Positions 31,111 through 41,817 of a DNA stretch of 64,000 bases are shown in pieces. The stretch spans positions 6,735,806 to 6,799,805 of the forward strand of contig OU696573.1 in NCBI GenBank assembly GCA_916048095.2, in the 5' to 3' direction. Numbering within the stretch: the stretch's first letter is position 1; every line of letters starts with the position of its first letter. The notes beneath the pieces are model-generated. The model did not search any database, was not told the DNA's origin, and was given only the letters and a program-made list of their open reading frames with translations. This DNA comes from Sacculina carcini (taxonomy: Eukaryota > Arthropoda > Thecostraca > Sacculinidae). The position numbers were made by a program, and so were the translations under genes.

Positions 31111-32160
31111 GTGAGTGCAGCTTCTTTATGCGAAATTGATTCAAATACTCAAAATACAGACAAAAACGAGCCAAGAATGCATACATCACAGAGGTTTTCG
31201 ACAAACTTTCACCAAGCCAAAAAATTGGAACAAGTCAGAAGCAACATCAGATTTTTGCGACTTTGCCGAAAAAACAAGATTATTCCTAAAGGTATCAGAG
31301 TTAAGAACATTCTACAAAATACTCTTCCTTCGGAAAAAGCCGAAAGATTAGTGGCTAAACAAGCTAAGGAATGGCTACAGCTCACACTGGATTGTGAATA
31401 TGAACGCCTGCAATGCCTTAATTGTGCAGTATTTCCACTTGAACAAAATGAACATAACAGGATGGTGGAATGGAGTAATGAGCTGCACACAAAGAAAATG
31501 AAAAAGTTTAATAACTTGCTGTCGACGGCCGAGAAGAAGGTGACAAAGTGCGGTTTTGATGCGACGGAAGAAAGCGACAGGATAATGTTTGTAGACAAGT
31601 CTAACGATGGTCTTCCTCACAGAAATTTGCTAAACAATGGTCCATCATACGTGCCTCAACAATATTGCAGGAAAGATTGTCGACGAATTACGAAAGAGTG
31701 TGGAGCCACAATTCAAAAAAGCATCGCAAAAATGGAAAAAGATGGCATCCCATATGAAGCAATACAGGAATTTGCTGGTGGGGCGATGAAGATTTTGAAA
31801 AACAGTCATAAACTTTTACCGAATAAAATGCCAGATGAGTTGCATAAGTTCAAAGAGATTAAGATGCAAAGCAATACCGTCATCACTCCTACAGACAAGA
31901 CCGGACGTCTAATGGCACTCAGCACTGAGCACTATGAGAGGATGCTGACTGAATCAACAGTCGAGGGAGGAAATTTTCAGGAAATTAAATCTGTGCTTCC
32001 ATCCACCAGGCAAGCCCAATTCAACAAAAACCTCGACTACGTTATACAAAAATATAGAAAGAACAAAACTGTTCAGAGCTGCCTCTCTAAGCTCAAATGT
32101 AGCTTCCCAATGCCTAGTTCGGCTTACACCTTACCCAAAGACCACAAATCGGTGAACTGA
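31111..32160 (+). pseudogene. Penelope-like RT, N-terminal frame
   Basis: About 340 residues. The N-terminal extension is basic and helix-rich with cysteines, typical of Penelope proteins. Near the end come RT motifs 1-2 (DKTGRLMAL, SAYTLPKDHK). The first ATG in frame is 31,177; upstream codons also read open from the pLTR. The frame ends at TGA 32,158-32,160 because one base is missing in an A-run near 32,147. The next frame continues at once with the GRPIV motif. A single lesion therefore separates the two halves. Confidence 0.82.
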
Positions 32161-32162
32161 AA

Positions 32163-33608
32163 GGGCGACCCATAGTTGCTGCAGTCGACGGGCCAGCCAC
32201 AAAACTAGCAAAATGCCTTTCGAAGAAATTAGATGGACCTCTCAATAATGTACCCGCACATCTTAGAAGTTCAGATGAGTTTTTGCAGTGGCTTAAAACA
32301 CTACCACAATGCGGAGTAAAGGGTTTTGCCTCTCTTGACATAAAAAACTTATATGGCACTATTCCACGCTGCTCAAATGACAACAATAAGGGCCTAGATG
32401 AAGTGTTACGTGACTTTTTAATTACCAACAAGTCCAAAGACGATATGTTTCATGAGATGGCGGTTGAGGATATTGTTGATTTGGTCAATATGGCCATATC
32501 AAATAATGTCGTCAGCCAGGGAGCTAAACTCTATAAACAGATCGAAGGATTATCAATGGGAAATCCACTGGCTCCTCAACTGGCCATCATATTCGCCGAC
32601 TATTTGGACCAGCAATTTCAAACGGGATTTCATCGGCCACTCAAATACAAGAGATACATCGATGATATATTTGTAGCTTGGTATGACGACATTGACACCG
32701 CATTGTTGCTAGCTACCGCCAATTCCATCTCAAATTTTATTGAGTTTACTATTGAGCTGCCGAAGAATGGCAGACTGGCTTTTTTGGACTGCAACATCAG
32801 CTACAACGGTGAACAATTTGTATATGAGGTATACATGAAGCCTCACCACAGCGGCTCAATCACATCTTGGATGTCTAATGGTCCAAAAAGTGTTAAGTGT
32901 GCAATAGCATATGGGGAATTTGTGAGGGCTTCGAGAAGAGCCACTACACCGGCGACACTTCAGACTTACATTAAGACCATTGAGAACCGATTCAGACAAA
33001 ATGGCTACCCCGACTATGTGATCAAAAGGAGCAAGAACAAGGCAATTAGAGATATCAGAGTAGACAAGCAATCTGAAAGCAAGGAAGACAAATATTTCAT
33101 CAAACTACCGTATCTGGGTGAGAGCAGTCGCCGACAATGTTATTCCCTCATCAAGAGAACAGGTCTCCAGGGGAAAATACGGGTGTGGTTCGACCCGGGT
33201 CGACCGCTGAAGCGGATTTTCGCTCCACCAAGAGAGCGTTTCAGGTGCGCACCACAATGTGATACCTGTGCCACATCCATGAGTCCCGACATAAAACTAT
33301 GTTGGAGGAAAAATGTCATATATAAGATAGTGTGCACGGTATGTGGAAAAATCTACATTGGTGAGACCTCGCGACCAGTACGTATAAGGATCCTGGAACA
33401 CTCCAACTATAAGCTGGGAGGTCCAACTATAAAGCATTTTATGGAAGAGCATAACCAAATGGAAGTATCGATAAAGTGGACAGTTATACACAGCGGAATA
33501 TTAGACGATGCTACTAGAAGATATGCAGAGGCAGCATACATTCAAGAAAATGACTCCAGCTGCATCATGAACGGCTGCAAAGGAATTGAACTTAATTGCA
33601 AATTCTGA
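32163..33608 (+). CDS. Penelope-like RT core and GIY-YIG endonuclease
   Basis: Open in one frame from the GRPIVAAVDGPATK motif to TGA 33,606-33,608. RT palm: SLDIKNLYGTIP, GLSMGNPLAPQLA, KRYIDDIF (catalytic YIDD at 32,655-32,666). Thumb: LAFLDCNI, KPHHSG. A Cys-containing linker (CAPQCDTC) is followed by GIY-YIG (VIYKIVCTVCGKIYIGE with TSRPVRIRILEH at about 33,315-33,395). Endonuclease and RT act together in target-primed insertion. Except for the frameshift at 32,147 the gene looks intact. Confidence 0.92.
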   Translation, partial: GRPIVAAVDGPATKLAKCLSKKLDGPLNNVPAHLRSSDEFLQWLKTLPQCGVKGFASLDIKNLYGTIPRCSNDNNKGLDEVLRDFLITNKSKDDMFHEMAVEDIVDLVNMAISNNVVSQGAKLYKQIEGLSMGNPLAPQLAIIFADYLDQQFQTGFHRPLKYKRYIDDIFVAWYDDIDTALLLATANSISNFIEFTIELPKNGRLAFLDCNISYNGEQFVYEVYMKPHHSGSITSWMSNGPKSVKCAIAYGEFVRASRRATTPATLQTYIKTIENRFRQNGYPDYVIKRSKNKAIRDIRVDKQSESKEDKYFIKLPYLGESSRRQCYSLIKRTGLQGKIRVWFDPGRPLKRIFAPPRERFRCAPQCDTCATSMSPDIKLCWRKNVIYKIVCTVCGKIYIGETSRPVRIRILEHSNYKLGGPTIKHFMEEHNQMEVSIKWTVIHSGILDDATRRYAEAAYIQENDSSCIMNGCKGIELNCKF

Positions 33609-33624
33609 TTTAATGGTTATATTT

Positions 33625-33848
33625 ATTGCATGTAATTGTCGATTGTTAGTTATATATTATTTACTTAAAAGTGTGTCAAAATCATATACGCGTGTCTTAA
33701 TGTTTATATTCATTTATATCTACTAAATATGTTGTGTTCTTGGCTCGTCTTTTTGATGTATTTTATAAAACAGTACTTGATAAAGCCTTGTTGAGGCGAA
33801 ACGTCGTACTAATACATAAATAATTGTGCCCGATGAAGTATACTTTTT

Positions 33849-33859
<11 letters not shown>
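33625..33859 (+). repeat. right pLTR, with second hammerhead-like core
   Basis: Near-identical to 30,863-31,096 (one G/T and one T/G substitution, one T-run length change). The hammerhead-like core is at 33,772-33,810, identical to the left one. A dimeric transcript spanning both could be processed; this is inference. Confidence 0.75.

Positions 33860-33931
<72 letters not shown>
33853..33931. repeat. (TA)n microsatellite
   Basis: Pure TA tract between the Penelope-like pLTR and the Helitron start. Confidence 0.95.
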
Positions 33932-33934
<3 letters not shown>

Positions 33935-34021
33935 ATATATATAAAAGAGATCCTCTGTGTGTCTGTGTGTGTGTCTGTGTGTCTGTCTGTGTGTCTGTTT
34001 GACCCTCCTTGGTCCATTTTA

Positions 34022-35690
34022 TATCAGCTATTATTCGGCCACCACTCAGCCTACCCGCTAACAATTTATACCATCACGTTGGAAATTTTCTTGTCTACAC
34101 TTTAGATTAAATTTTAAATTTCAAAAATGAAATCAAAAAAAGTTATAGCGGTGAAAAGACAAAATGAACCCTGAAAAATGCGAAAATTTTGGTCAATTTT
34201 CTGAAGACTACTCCTCCTAAACCAGCAATAGTACAACTATAAAAATTATACCACTGTGTAGAAAATTTTCTTTTCTACTCAACAAATTATAATTTATACC
34301 CAAAAATTAAATATGAAACATGTAAAATAAAAAACAATCAATCTACATTCAAAATTATATTTAAACTCCACGCGTCCGATTTTCTATACTTTTTTCTCTA
34401 TTTCTCAAAAACTAATAATCACACATCTAAATAAATAATACCATCATGCTGGGAATTTTGTTTGCTACATCACGGTATAAATTTTAATTTTCCAGAGCGT
34501 ATTAAAAAAAAGTTACGGCGGTGTGAAGTGTAAATGACAAAAAAGCAAAAAGGCAAAATTAGCACAAAAAACGTGAATATTTTGGTCAATATTCCGCTAT
34601 CTATTCCTCATAAACCAGCAATGGTACAGCTATAAAAATTATACTATTGTGTAGATAATTTTGTGTTCTACAAGAAAAGTTATAATTTATACCCACAAAT
34701 GATACAAAAAACGTGTACAATTGGCAAAATTCTCAAATACATCCAAAATTACACTTAAACACCGGGTGACTCAAATTAATTCATTTTTCTACCCATTTCT
34801 CAAGAACTATTTGTCACACATTACAATAAATTATACCATCGTGCTAGAAATTTTGTTTTCTACAATACGGTATAATTTGTAATTTTCCAAAGTGTATCTG
34901 AAGGACGTTACGGGGGTGTAAAGTCAAACGGACATATTGCCAATTTGACAGCTATTATGCGCACTTGCGATTACACAGGAATATACTACTGTGTAGAGAA
35001 TTTTGTGTTCTACAATATAAGTTATAATTTATACCCACAAATGATACAAAAAACGTGTAAAATTGGCAAAATTCTCAAATACATCCAAAATCACACTTGA
35101 ACACCGGGCGACTAAAATTAATTAATTTTTCTACTATTTATCAGTAACTATTTGTTATACATAAAAATAAATTATACCATCGTGCTAGAAATTTTGTTTT
35201 CTACAATACGGTATAATTTTTAATTTTCCAAAGTGTATTTAAAGGAAGTTACGGCGATGTAAAGTCAAAATGTCATGTTGCCAATTTGACAGCTATTATG
35301 CGCACTTGCGATTACACAGGAATATACTACTGTGTAGATAATTTTGTGTTCTACAAGATAAGCTGTAATTTATACCCACAAATGATACAAAAAACGTGTA
35401 AAATTGGCAAAATTCTCAAATACATCCAAAATTACACTTGAACACCGGGCGACTAAAATTTATTCATTTTTCTACTATTTCTCAGTCTCTATTTGTTGCA
35501 CATAAAAATAAATTATACCATCGTGCTAGAAATCTTGTTTTCTACAATACGGTATAATTTGTAATTTTCCAAAGGGTATCTGAAGGAAGTTACGGCGGTG
35601 TAAAGTCAAAAGGATATATTGCCAATTTGACAGCTATTATGCGCACTTGCGATTACACAGGAATATACACCGATTAAATTTCACTGAAGC
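34022..35690. repeat. Helitron internal tandem array, ~345-390 bp units
   Basis: The motif ATACCATCGTGCTAGAAATT recurs at about 34,067, 34,438, 34,830, 35,171 and 35,515 (spacings about 371, 392, 341, 344). Each unit contains a second, related half (TATACTACTGTGTAGA..ATTTTGTGTTCTACAA), so the array has ~180 bp half-units. No coding signal. Confidence 0.85.
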
Positions 35691-36519
35691 CCAATCACAA
35701 TTAAGAATGCATCATATTATCTCCAAGCATGGATGGTGTGGTTTTTTTGCGTACAGTTTAATTAATGCTACACTATACTGAATAGAAAGTCTTTATTGTC
35801 CTCAATATTTACACATCAAATGTTCCGCACGACGGGCGGGTAAAATGCTACTTGGAACAAAGTAAGCTACTGAATTTTACTGTGTAATTTAATTGGTTTA
35901 ATTTCAAGTTGCATACGCTTAAGTTGCATAAGGATACGGGTTGTAATATCATACAATGCCAAGTATATGCATATGCTGTTTTAGAGGAAGCATTAATCTG
36001 GAATTATAGAGATGTTTCATTGTTTTGATAGTGTTACACCTCTGAATTACTACACACGAAGGACGGGTGTGAATTTGAGTAGTGTTGAGGGAAAAACATC
36101 GTCAATAATTAAAACAAGAATTTACAAATTTGACTTTTCTATTGGTCGTTTTTCATCAATTTTCTTTGTGTTTGTTTCGTGTTTAAGTTCTGAATTATTC
36201 CGCACGACGGGCAGCTTTAAATATGAGGCGGGTTGTGGAAAAACATGTTTTCTAAATTGAAACATAAATTTTACATTTAGACTTTTATAGTAGCTAAAAC
36301 TTTCCTGTGGGTTTGTTTTTCTTTTTCAATTTGCACTAATTTTTTTATGAATTGAATATTAATTATATTTTATGAACTGTTCCGCACGACGGGCGAATTA
36401 AATGTATCTATAAAGAGTGGGTTTAAATGATAGCGAGGTATATGATATTTTGCTAGCAGTAAATATTCTAGCGATAAAAGTAGAATAGCTCTTAAGCAAA
36501 TGATTTTGGAGAATGATGT
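35690..36519. other. Helitron A body with repeated 3'-end-like hairpins
   Basis: AT-rich; contains four CCGCACGACGGGCG-like motifs. Nearly identical to 51,560-52,401 in Helitron B. No gene. Confidence 0.7.
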
Positions 36520-36883
36520 TAAACAATGATCTGGCAGCCACACAGTAACTGGCAGCCATACAATAACTGGCGACACTTGTTCAGCGTGGCTTGTATGTTT
36601 GTTTTGTGTGGTGTTTACCGAATGTGCCCTTTGATGTGAGTATTCTTTATAATTGATTCTTTATATTATGCTTACTTACTTGTATCGTGTAAACACGCTA
36701 TACACCTCAATAAGCATTTTCATATAACCTGCAGATATGTCGCTTCATTGTGGTGTGTGTAACATTGGGATCATTTGTATGATTGTTCTATTTTGTTGTT
36801 TCTTGTTTCCAGATTGCCATCATTGTATTTCGATAATACAAAGTAATCGTTTTACTGGGCTGTCAATTTGTGAACCTTGTTTA
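36520..36883 (+). repeat. 5' LTR, TA...TA ends
   Basis: 364 bp. Near-tandem CTGGCAGCCA motifs at the start; TTATATTATGC could be a TATA-like box. The last A is also the A of the gag ATG (36,883-36,885). Confidence 0.95.
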
Positions 36884-37722
36884 TGATGGCACTTCATTCG
36901 AGTACTGACGGTGAAGGTAATATTATCATCAAACCTGAGGCATTGCAAGAAATCGTCTCCTCTGCAGTTCAGGCAGCAACTCAAGCAGTGCTGGCCTCAG
37001 TCCAACCAAGCCGTCCAAGTAACACCACGAAGGCACGAAGACCAACGGTCTCCAAGGGACTTTCACTCGAACACTGGAATTTCTTTCTCAGTAAATGGAC
37101 ACAGTACAAAATCATGACCGACATTGGCGAATCCCGGCATGTCAATGAGCTGCTCGAGTGTTGTGACGACGACCTCCAGCTGAACCTACACAGATTTCTC
37201 GGTTCATCCATCTTCAGCCTAGACGAGGCTACATTCTTGGACCACATCAAACGTTTGGCTGTTAAATCCCTGAGTGTCGTCGTAGCACGCGTCGAAATGC
37301 GTGAAATGAGGCAAGAGCCACATGAGGATGTACACCATTTTGCCGCCCGCTTACGGGGACAAGCGGAAGTTTGTGCGTTTCACGTCCCCTGCGACGCCCC
37401 CGAATGCACCGCTCGTCCTTCCTACGCGGATGAAGAAATTAAGGCGCAACTATGCATAGGGATCAGTGACCCAGAGATCCAACAGCAGTTGCTAATGACA
37501 GATGTCGACAAACAGCCGCTTGAAAAAGTCATCCAATTCGTTGCGCTAAAGGAGGCGGGTCGAATGTCACACTCTTCTCTCCAACACACAACCGCGTTGG
37601 TACCACCTACAGGCACCCATATTCAAAAAAAATTCCACTTACAAGCACCAAAAACGCACCGTCGACGATGCCACCCATGGTTCTGCAGAATGTCATTGGT
37701 GTGGTCAGCAAGGTCACGGTAG
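36883..37722 (+). CDS. gypsy gag
   Basis: ATG 36,883-36,885 (a second ATG follows directly) opens 279 residues. N-terminal acidic/helical part (EALQEIVSSAVQAATQAV), then the capsid-like domain (LEHWNFFLSKWTQYK, EPHEDVHHFAARLRGQAEVC, AQLCIGISDPEIQQQLL). A C-x-FHVPCD-APEC pattern matches the 20.75 kb gag. The frame leaves gag at an A8 run (37,625-37,632). The true continuation with the zinc knuckles is in the +1 frame, so the last ~30 residues here are out of frame. Gag forms the particle. Confidence 0.85.
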   Translation: MMALHSSTDGEGNIIIKPEALQEIVSSAVQAATQAVLASVQPSRPSNTTKARRPTVSKGLSLEHWNFFLSKWTQYKIMTDIGESRHVNELLECCDDDLQLNLHRFLGSSIFSLDEATFLDHIKRLAVKSLSVVVARVEMREMRQEPHEDVHHFAARLRGQAEVCAFHVPCDAPECTARPSYADEEIKAQLCIGISDPEIQQQLLMTDVDKQPLEKVIQFVALKEAGRMSHSSLQHTTALVPPTGTHIQKKFHLQAPKTHRRRCHPWFCRMSLVWSARSR

Positions 37723-38526
37723 TCGATCTTCGCAAGAAATTCGACGTGAACAGTGTCCAGCTTTTCGGCACAGGTGCAAAAAGTGTGGAAAAGCAGGTCA
37801 TTTCGCGAATAAATGTCGTTCGCGGCCTGACCCGCACCAACGGCACTCAGACGATCACGACGCGGTTTTATTGAACCACATTGGCATCCTTGCCAACGTC
37901 TCCACAAAGACATTGAAAAATGGGTCCAAACAACACAAACTTGTGATACCCCACTCAGAATTCAATGATACAACTGGCTGGACGGCATCATCATCAGCCC
38001 CAGACCCATCTGTTCTGGTGTCCGTTGAAACATGTCCAGAGGCTTATACTGTGTATGGCATACGATGTCGTAAACAAACGAGTTCCGTATCCACGAAGGC
38101 CATTGCCGACACAGGCGCTCGAACAACAGTCGGCGGCACGGGCTTGCTCCACCAACTAGGTCTCGGCGTACACAACCTGATTCCTGTGCAGCAGAAACTG
38201 TGCGGTGCAAATAAATCGCCACTCCGCATTCTCGGCGGGCTGTTTTTGACGTTCTCTGCGACAGATGTCACCGGAACGGTGCGAACAGCCAAACAGCTCT
38301 GCTACATCCAAGCGGACAATCCGGATCATGTCTATTTGAGTCGAGGTGCATGTGTACAGCTTGGCATGATTTCCAGCTCATTCCCATGCATTGGTGAGTC
38401 ACTCATGTGCAGTGGAGTGACCCATGACACTCCCAATCGAACGACATCAATCAACATCAATCAGTCAACATCAATCAGTCAACATCAGCTCATTCTGACA
38501 CGCTTCTTGCCTTCAATGCATCTGCC
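37634..38526 (+). CDS. gypsy zinc knuckles and protease (+1 frame)
   Basis: In the +1 frame after the A8 run: CHWCGQQGHGSRS..C and CKKCGKAGHFANKC, then a linker and protease with AIADTGARTTVGG (about 38,100-38,140) and VYLSRGACVQLG. The 20.75 kb relative reads gag through RT in one frame. Here a second shift at a 14 bp tandem duplication (38,461-38,488) moves to the pol frame. The frame remains open past that point to 38,839, but the later residues are not meaningful. Confidence 0.8.
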
Positions 38527-41500
38527 GTGTCATCACCTGCTACCGACAACGACCGTATTGATACCCATCCTCTGGCACTTCCCGCTAGCTGTTATGCGGC
38601 CGACAAAACTCAAAATTGTGACTGCCCGCGACGCCAGCTTGCTCCTGCACCACCCAGCACTCCGCCACTCCCTCTCACGTCCGACAACAGAGAAGAGCTG
38701 GAGAAATGGATTTTACGGTATTATGCATCCAGCACCTTTAACGTCTGCGAGCATCAGCCGTTGCCGCACATGGCCGGTCCCCCATTGCGATTGTACGTCG
38801 ATCCAAACGCTCAGCCTTTTGCCGTACACACGCCTATAGCTGTACCTGTCCACTGGCGGAAGCAAGTCAAAGCTGATCTCGATCGCGACGTCCGGCTGGG
38901 TGTAGTCGAACCTCTACCAATTGGCGAGCCAGTCACGTGGTGCTCACGCATGGTTATCGTGTCCAAAAAAGACGGCACACCTCGTCGAACTGTTGATCTC
39001 CAGCAGCTTAACCACGCGTCTCTTCGCCAAACCCACTACACGGCTCCTCCGTTTCACCAGGCAGCGTCCGTCCCGAGTAACAACATCAAGACAGTTCTTG
39101 ACGCTTGGAACGGCTACCATAGCGTGCCCATCCACGTAGATGACCGTCATCTCACAACGTTCATCACACCGTGGGGACGCTATCGGTACTGCACAGCACC
39201 TCAGGGTTACCTTGCAGCTGGCGACGCCTACACGCATAGATTCGATAACATCATTGCTGACATACCCGACAAGACCAAATGTATTGACGATACACTTCTG
39301 TGGACGCCAGACATCGTCACCAACTTCCATCGCACATGTGAGTTCCTGTCACGATGTGGCCAACACGGGATTGTCTTAAACCCTAAAAAATTCCAATTCG
39401 CCCGTGAAGAGGTGAAATTTGCCGGGTTTATAATATCTCAGGACTCTGTGCGCCCAACCGATGAATATATTCAATCTATTCAACATTTTCCAACGCCCGT
39501 ATCTATTACGGACGTACGAGCCTGGTACGGCTTGGTCAACCAAGCTTCATATGCCTTGTCCAGAACCGAAGCTCTCCAACCCTTCAGAGATCTGCTGAAG
39601 CCCAAGATGGTTTTCTACTGGGACGATGCTCTCCAGCAATTATTCGAATCTACAAAGCGTGACATCATCAATTCCATTCGACACGGCGTGAAAATGTTTG
39701 ACAACAGTAAGCCCACATGCCTCGCTACTGATTGGTCACGCCATGGCACTGGATTCATCCTTCGCCAAAAGCATTGTCATTGCGCCACATGTCGCCCTGA
39801 TTGTTGCGCCAACGGCTGGAAAATTGTATATATCGGCGGTCAATTCAACAACACTGCTGAGGCCAACTACGCACCCATCGAAGGAGAGTGTCTAGCCGTG
39901 GTCAAGGCATTATGTAAAGCACGATATCTCATCCTCGGTTGTCCCAATTTGATTATAGCCACTGATCATAAACCGCTGCTGAAAATTCTTGGAGACAGAC
40001 AACTGCAAGACATCGACAATCCCCGTCTCCTTCGATTGAAGGAAAAAACACTGCGTTTTTCTTTTCGCATGGTCTACGTCGCCGGACGCAACAACACAGC
40101 GGCAGATGCCGCATCCCGACATCCAGTGAAATCGTCACTTGGTCATGACGTGCTCCACATCGGTGATTTACCCGTCATCGGCACGTCACCAGCCCTGCCT
40201 TCCACATGTGACGAAATGGCTACCACTGGAACATCTCATCTCGCCGCTATCAGCACCGTTCGAGCCGTCACATGGCAGCAAGTACAAGATGAGACTGTGC
40301 ATGACCCCTCAATGCGGCAACTTCTGCACCACGTCCAAGAAGGATTTCCGACGGTCTACAAGACGACTCCTTATTCTCTGCGCTGTTTTTTCCGTTTCCG
40401 ACAACATCTCTGTTCCGCTGATTCCGTCGTACTGTACAAAGATCGTGTTGTTATCCCTCCACGCCTCCGAGCTGCGGTCCTAGAGAATCTTCACAGTGCC
40501 CATCAAGGTGTCGCTTCAATGACGTTGAGGGCTGAGCAATCTGTTTTTTGGCCAGGACTCACCCGCGACATTGAACGTACACGCGCTGCGTGCGTCGCAT
40601 GTAACACTATGGCTCCCTCCCAAGCGAATTTGGCTCCAACTCCATTGGTCCACCCCGTGTATCCATTTCAAATGGTGTGCTCGGATTACTTCACATATGC
40701 CGGCTCCACATATGTTGTCATTGTAGACCGGTATTCGAACTGGCCCGTCGTAGTGATTGTGAAGCCTGGTGATGGAGCTCGTCAATTCATCAATGCCTTC
40801 AAGGTTTATTGCCACACTTACGGAATCCTTGACGAACTATCCACCGACGGTGGAACGCCGTACACATCCGGGGAGACTCAAAACTTTCTCCGTGACTGGG
40901 GCATTCACCATCGCGTGTCTTCTGTTGCCTTCCCGCACAGTAACACGCGAGCTGAGCTTGGAGTCAAGACCATGAAGCGGTTGATAACAGGAAACACCGC
41001 ACCAGATGGTCGCCTAGATACAGACGCGTTCCACCGCGCAATCCTAAATTACAAAAACACCCCTGATCAAGACACCAGAATGTCACCGGCGCAAATCGTC
41101 TCTGGTCGTCAATTGAGAGATTTCACTCCGTCAGATCCCTCCAAGCTCCAGACCTCGCCGGTGTGGCAATTCACAGCCCATCATCGTGAATTGGCACTGG
41201 CTAGAAGGCACGCGCGAGCACGTGAACATCTCTCTGCACACACTCAAACATTGTCACCACTCAAAGTCGGAGATTCTGTATACATACAGAACCAAACGGG
41301 ATCCCGGAGTCGTCGTTGGGACCGTTCCGGTATTGTCATCGAAGTCCGCCAGCACCACCAATATGTAGTTCGTGTGGACGGCTCTGGTCGCATCACCATC
41401 CGCAACCGCCAATTTCTACGCCGATTTACACCGATGAATTTCTCGGCTTTGTTCGCCAGAAACCTGGTAAGCCCATCCTTTCACCTTCCCGGTGCCGCGG

Positions 41501-41817
41501 ATACACACCCGACCACGCAACCGATGGCTTATCGACACACACAACAATCCAGAGACTCACACCCTTCCACGTCATCTTTCCGTGTGGCCTCTCCGTGCCC
41601 CTCAGCACGCCAGCCGAGTGAGGAACCTGCCGATACGGATTCTCCGTCCACGCCCGACTGCTCAGAGTCGCTAGCGCCCGAACTCTTATCAGATCGTTAC
41701 CAAAACCAAACTTCTCCCCTACGTCGTTCAAACCGCCAGGGTCGCGGTACCACTTCCCGCTATCGTGATTATGTGGTAGGTGATGTTGCTAACGATCTCA
41801 AGGGGGAGAGGAGATAA
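38527..41817 (+). CDS. gypsy RT, RNase H and integrase
   Basis: About 1,095 codons, intact, ending at TAA 41,815-41,817, which is also the first three bases of the 3' LTR. RT: RTVDLQQLNHAS, TAPQGYLAAGD, KCIDDTLLW (catalytic CIDD at 39,279-39,290). RNase H: LATDWSRHGTGF, IEGECLAVVKA, IATDHKPLL, TAADAASRH. Integrase: HSAHQG...CVACNTM zinc domain; CSDYFTYAG, STDGGTPYTS, NTRAELGVKT core; then IQNQTGSRSRRWDRSG and a Ser/Pro-rich tail. The 'start' is arbitrary because this is the continuation of the polyprotein. It looks catalytically complete. Confidence 0.93.
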   Translation: MSSPATDNDRIDTHPLALPASCYAADKTQNCDCPRRQLAPAPPSTPPLPLTSDNREELEKWILRYYASSTFNVCEHQPLPHMAGPPLRLYVDPNAQPFAVHTPIAVPVHWRKQVKADLDRDVRLGVVEPLPIGEPVTWCSRMVIVSKKDGTPRRTVDLQQLNHASLRQTHYTAPPFHQAASVPSNNIKTVLDAWNGYHSVPIHVDDRHLTTFITPWGRYRYCTAPQGYLAAGDAYTHRFDNIIADIPDKTKCIDDTLLWTPDIVTNFHRTCEFLSRCGQHGIVLNPKKFQFAREEVKFAGFIISQDSVRPTDEYIQSIQHFPTPVSITDVRAWYGLVNQASYALSRTEALQPFRDLLKPKMVFYWDDALQQLFESTKRDIINSIRHGVKMFDNSKPTCLATDWSRHGTGFILRQKHCHCATCRPDCCANGWKIVYIGGQFNNTAEANYAPIEGECLAVVKALCKARYLILGCPNLIIATDHKPLLKILGDRQLQDIDNPRLLRLKEKTLRFSFRMVYVAGRNNTAADAASRHPVKSSLGHDVLHIGDLPVIGTSPALPSTCDEMATTGTSHLAAISTVRAVTWQQVQDETVHDPSMRQLLHHVQEGFPTVYKTTPYSLRCFFRFRQHLCSADSVVLYKDRVVIPPRLRAAVLENLHSAHQGVASMTLRAEQSVFWPGLTRDIERTRAACVACNTMAPSQANLAPTPLVHPVYPFQMVCSDYFTYAGSTYVVIVDRYSNWPVVVIVKPGDGARQFINAFKVYCHTYGILDELSTDGGTPYTSGETQNFLRDWGIHHRVSSVAFPHSNTRAELGVKTMKRLITGNTAPDGRLDTDAFHRAILNYKNTPDQDTRMSPAQIVSGRQLRDFTPSDPSKLQTSPVWQFTAHHRELALARRHARAREHLSAHTQTLSPLKVGDSVYIQNQTGSRSRRWDRSGIVIEVRQHHQYVVRVDGSGRITIRNRQFLRRFTPMNFSALFARNLVSPSFHLPGAADTHPTTQPMAYRHTQQSRDSHPSTSSFRVASPCPSARQPSEEPADTDSPSTPDCSESLAPELLSDRYQNQTSPLRRSNRQGRGTTSRYRDYVVGDVANDLKGERR
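41798..41814 (+). promoter_or_regulatory. polypurine tract
   Basis: CAAGGGGGAGAGGAGA directly before the 3' LTR, inside the last pol codons. Confidence 0.8.

Larger units (their letters stand above)
30863..33859 (+). mobile_element. Penelope-like element with GIY-YIG endonuclease
   Basis: Direct terminal repeats of about 235 bp (30,863-31,096 and 33,625-33,859) differ at only a few positions and flank a two-frame RT/endonuclease gene. The RT followed by GIY-YIG and direct pLTRs carrying hammerhead-like cores are diagnostic of endonuclease-positive Penelope elements. The right pLTR runs into a (TA)n tract, the left into an older repeat. Confidence 0.92.

Noticed and set aside
31111..33608. 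Telomerase or group II intron RT
   Set aside because: The C-terminal GIY-YIG domain, direct pLTRs and the GLSMGNPLAP motif fit Penelope-like elements.
33824..34105. Coding frames through (TA)n and TCTGTGTGTC (Ile-Tyr and Cys-Val repeats)
   Set aside because: Low-complexity translation at the Helitron 5' end.
36002..36260. 82-codon frame repeated at 51,900-52,148
   Set aside because: It is conserved only because Helitron A and B are duplicates; it has no domain and spans a hairpin motif.
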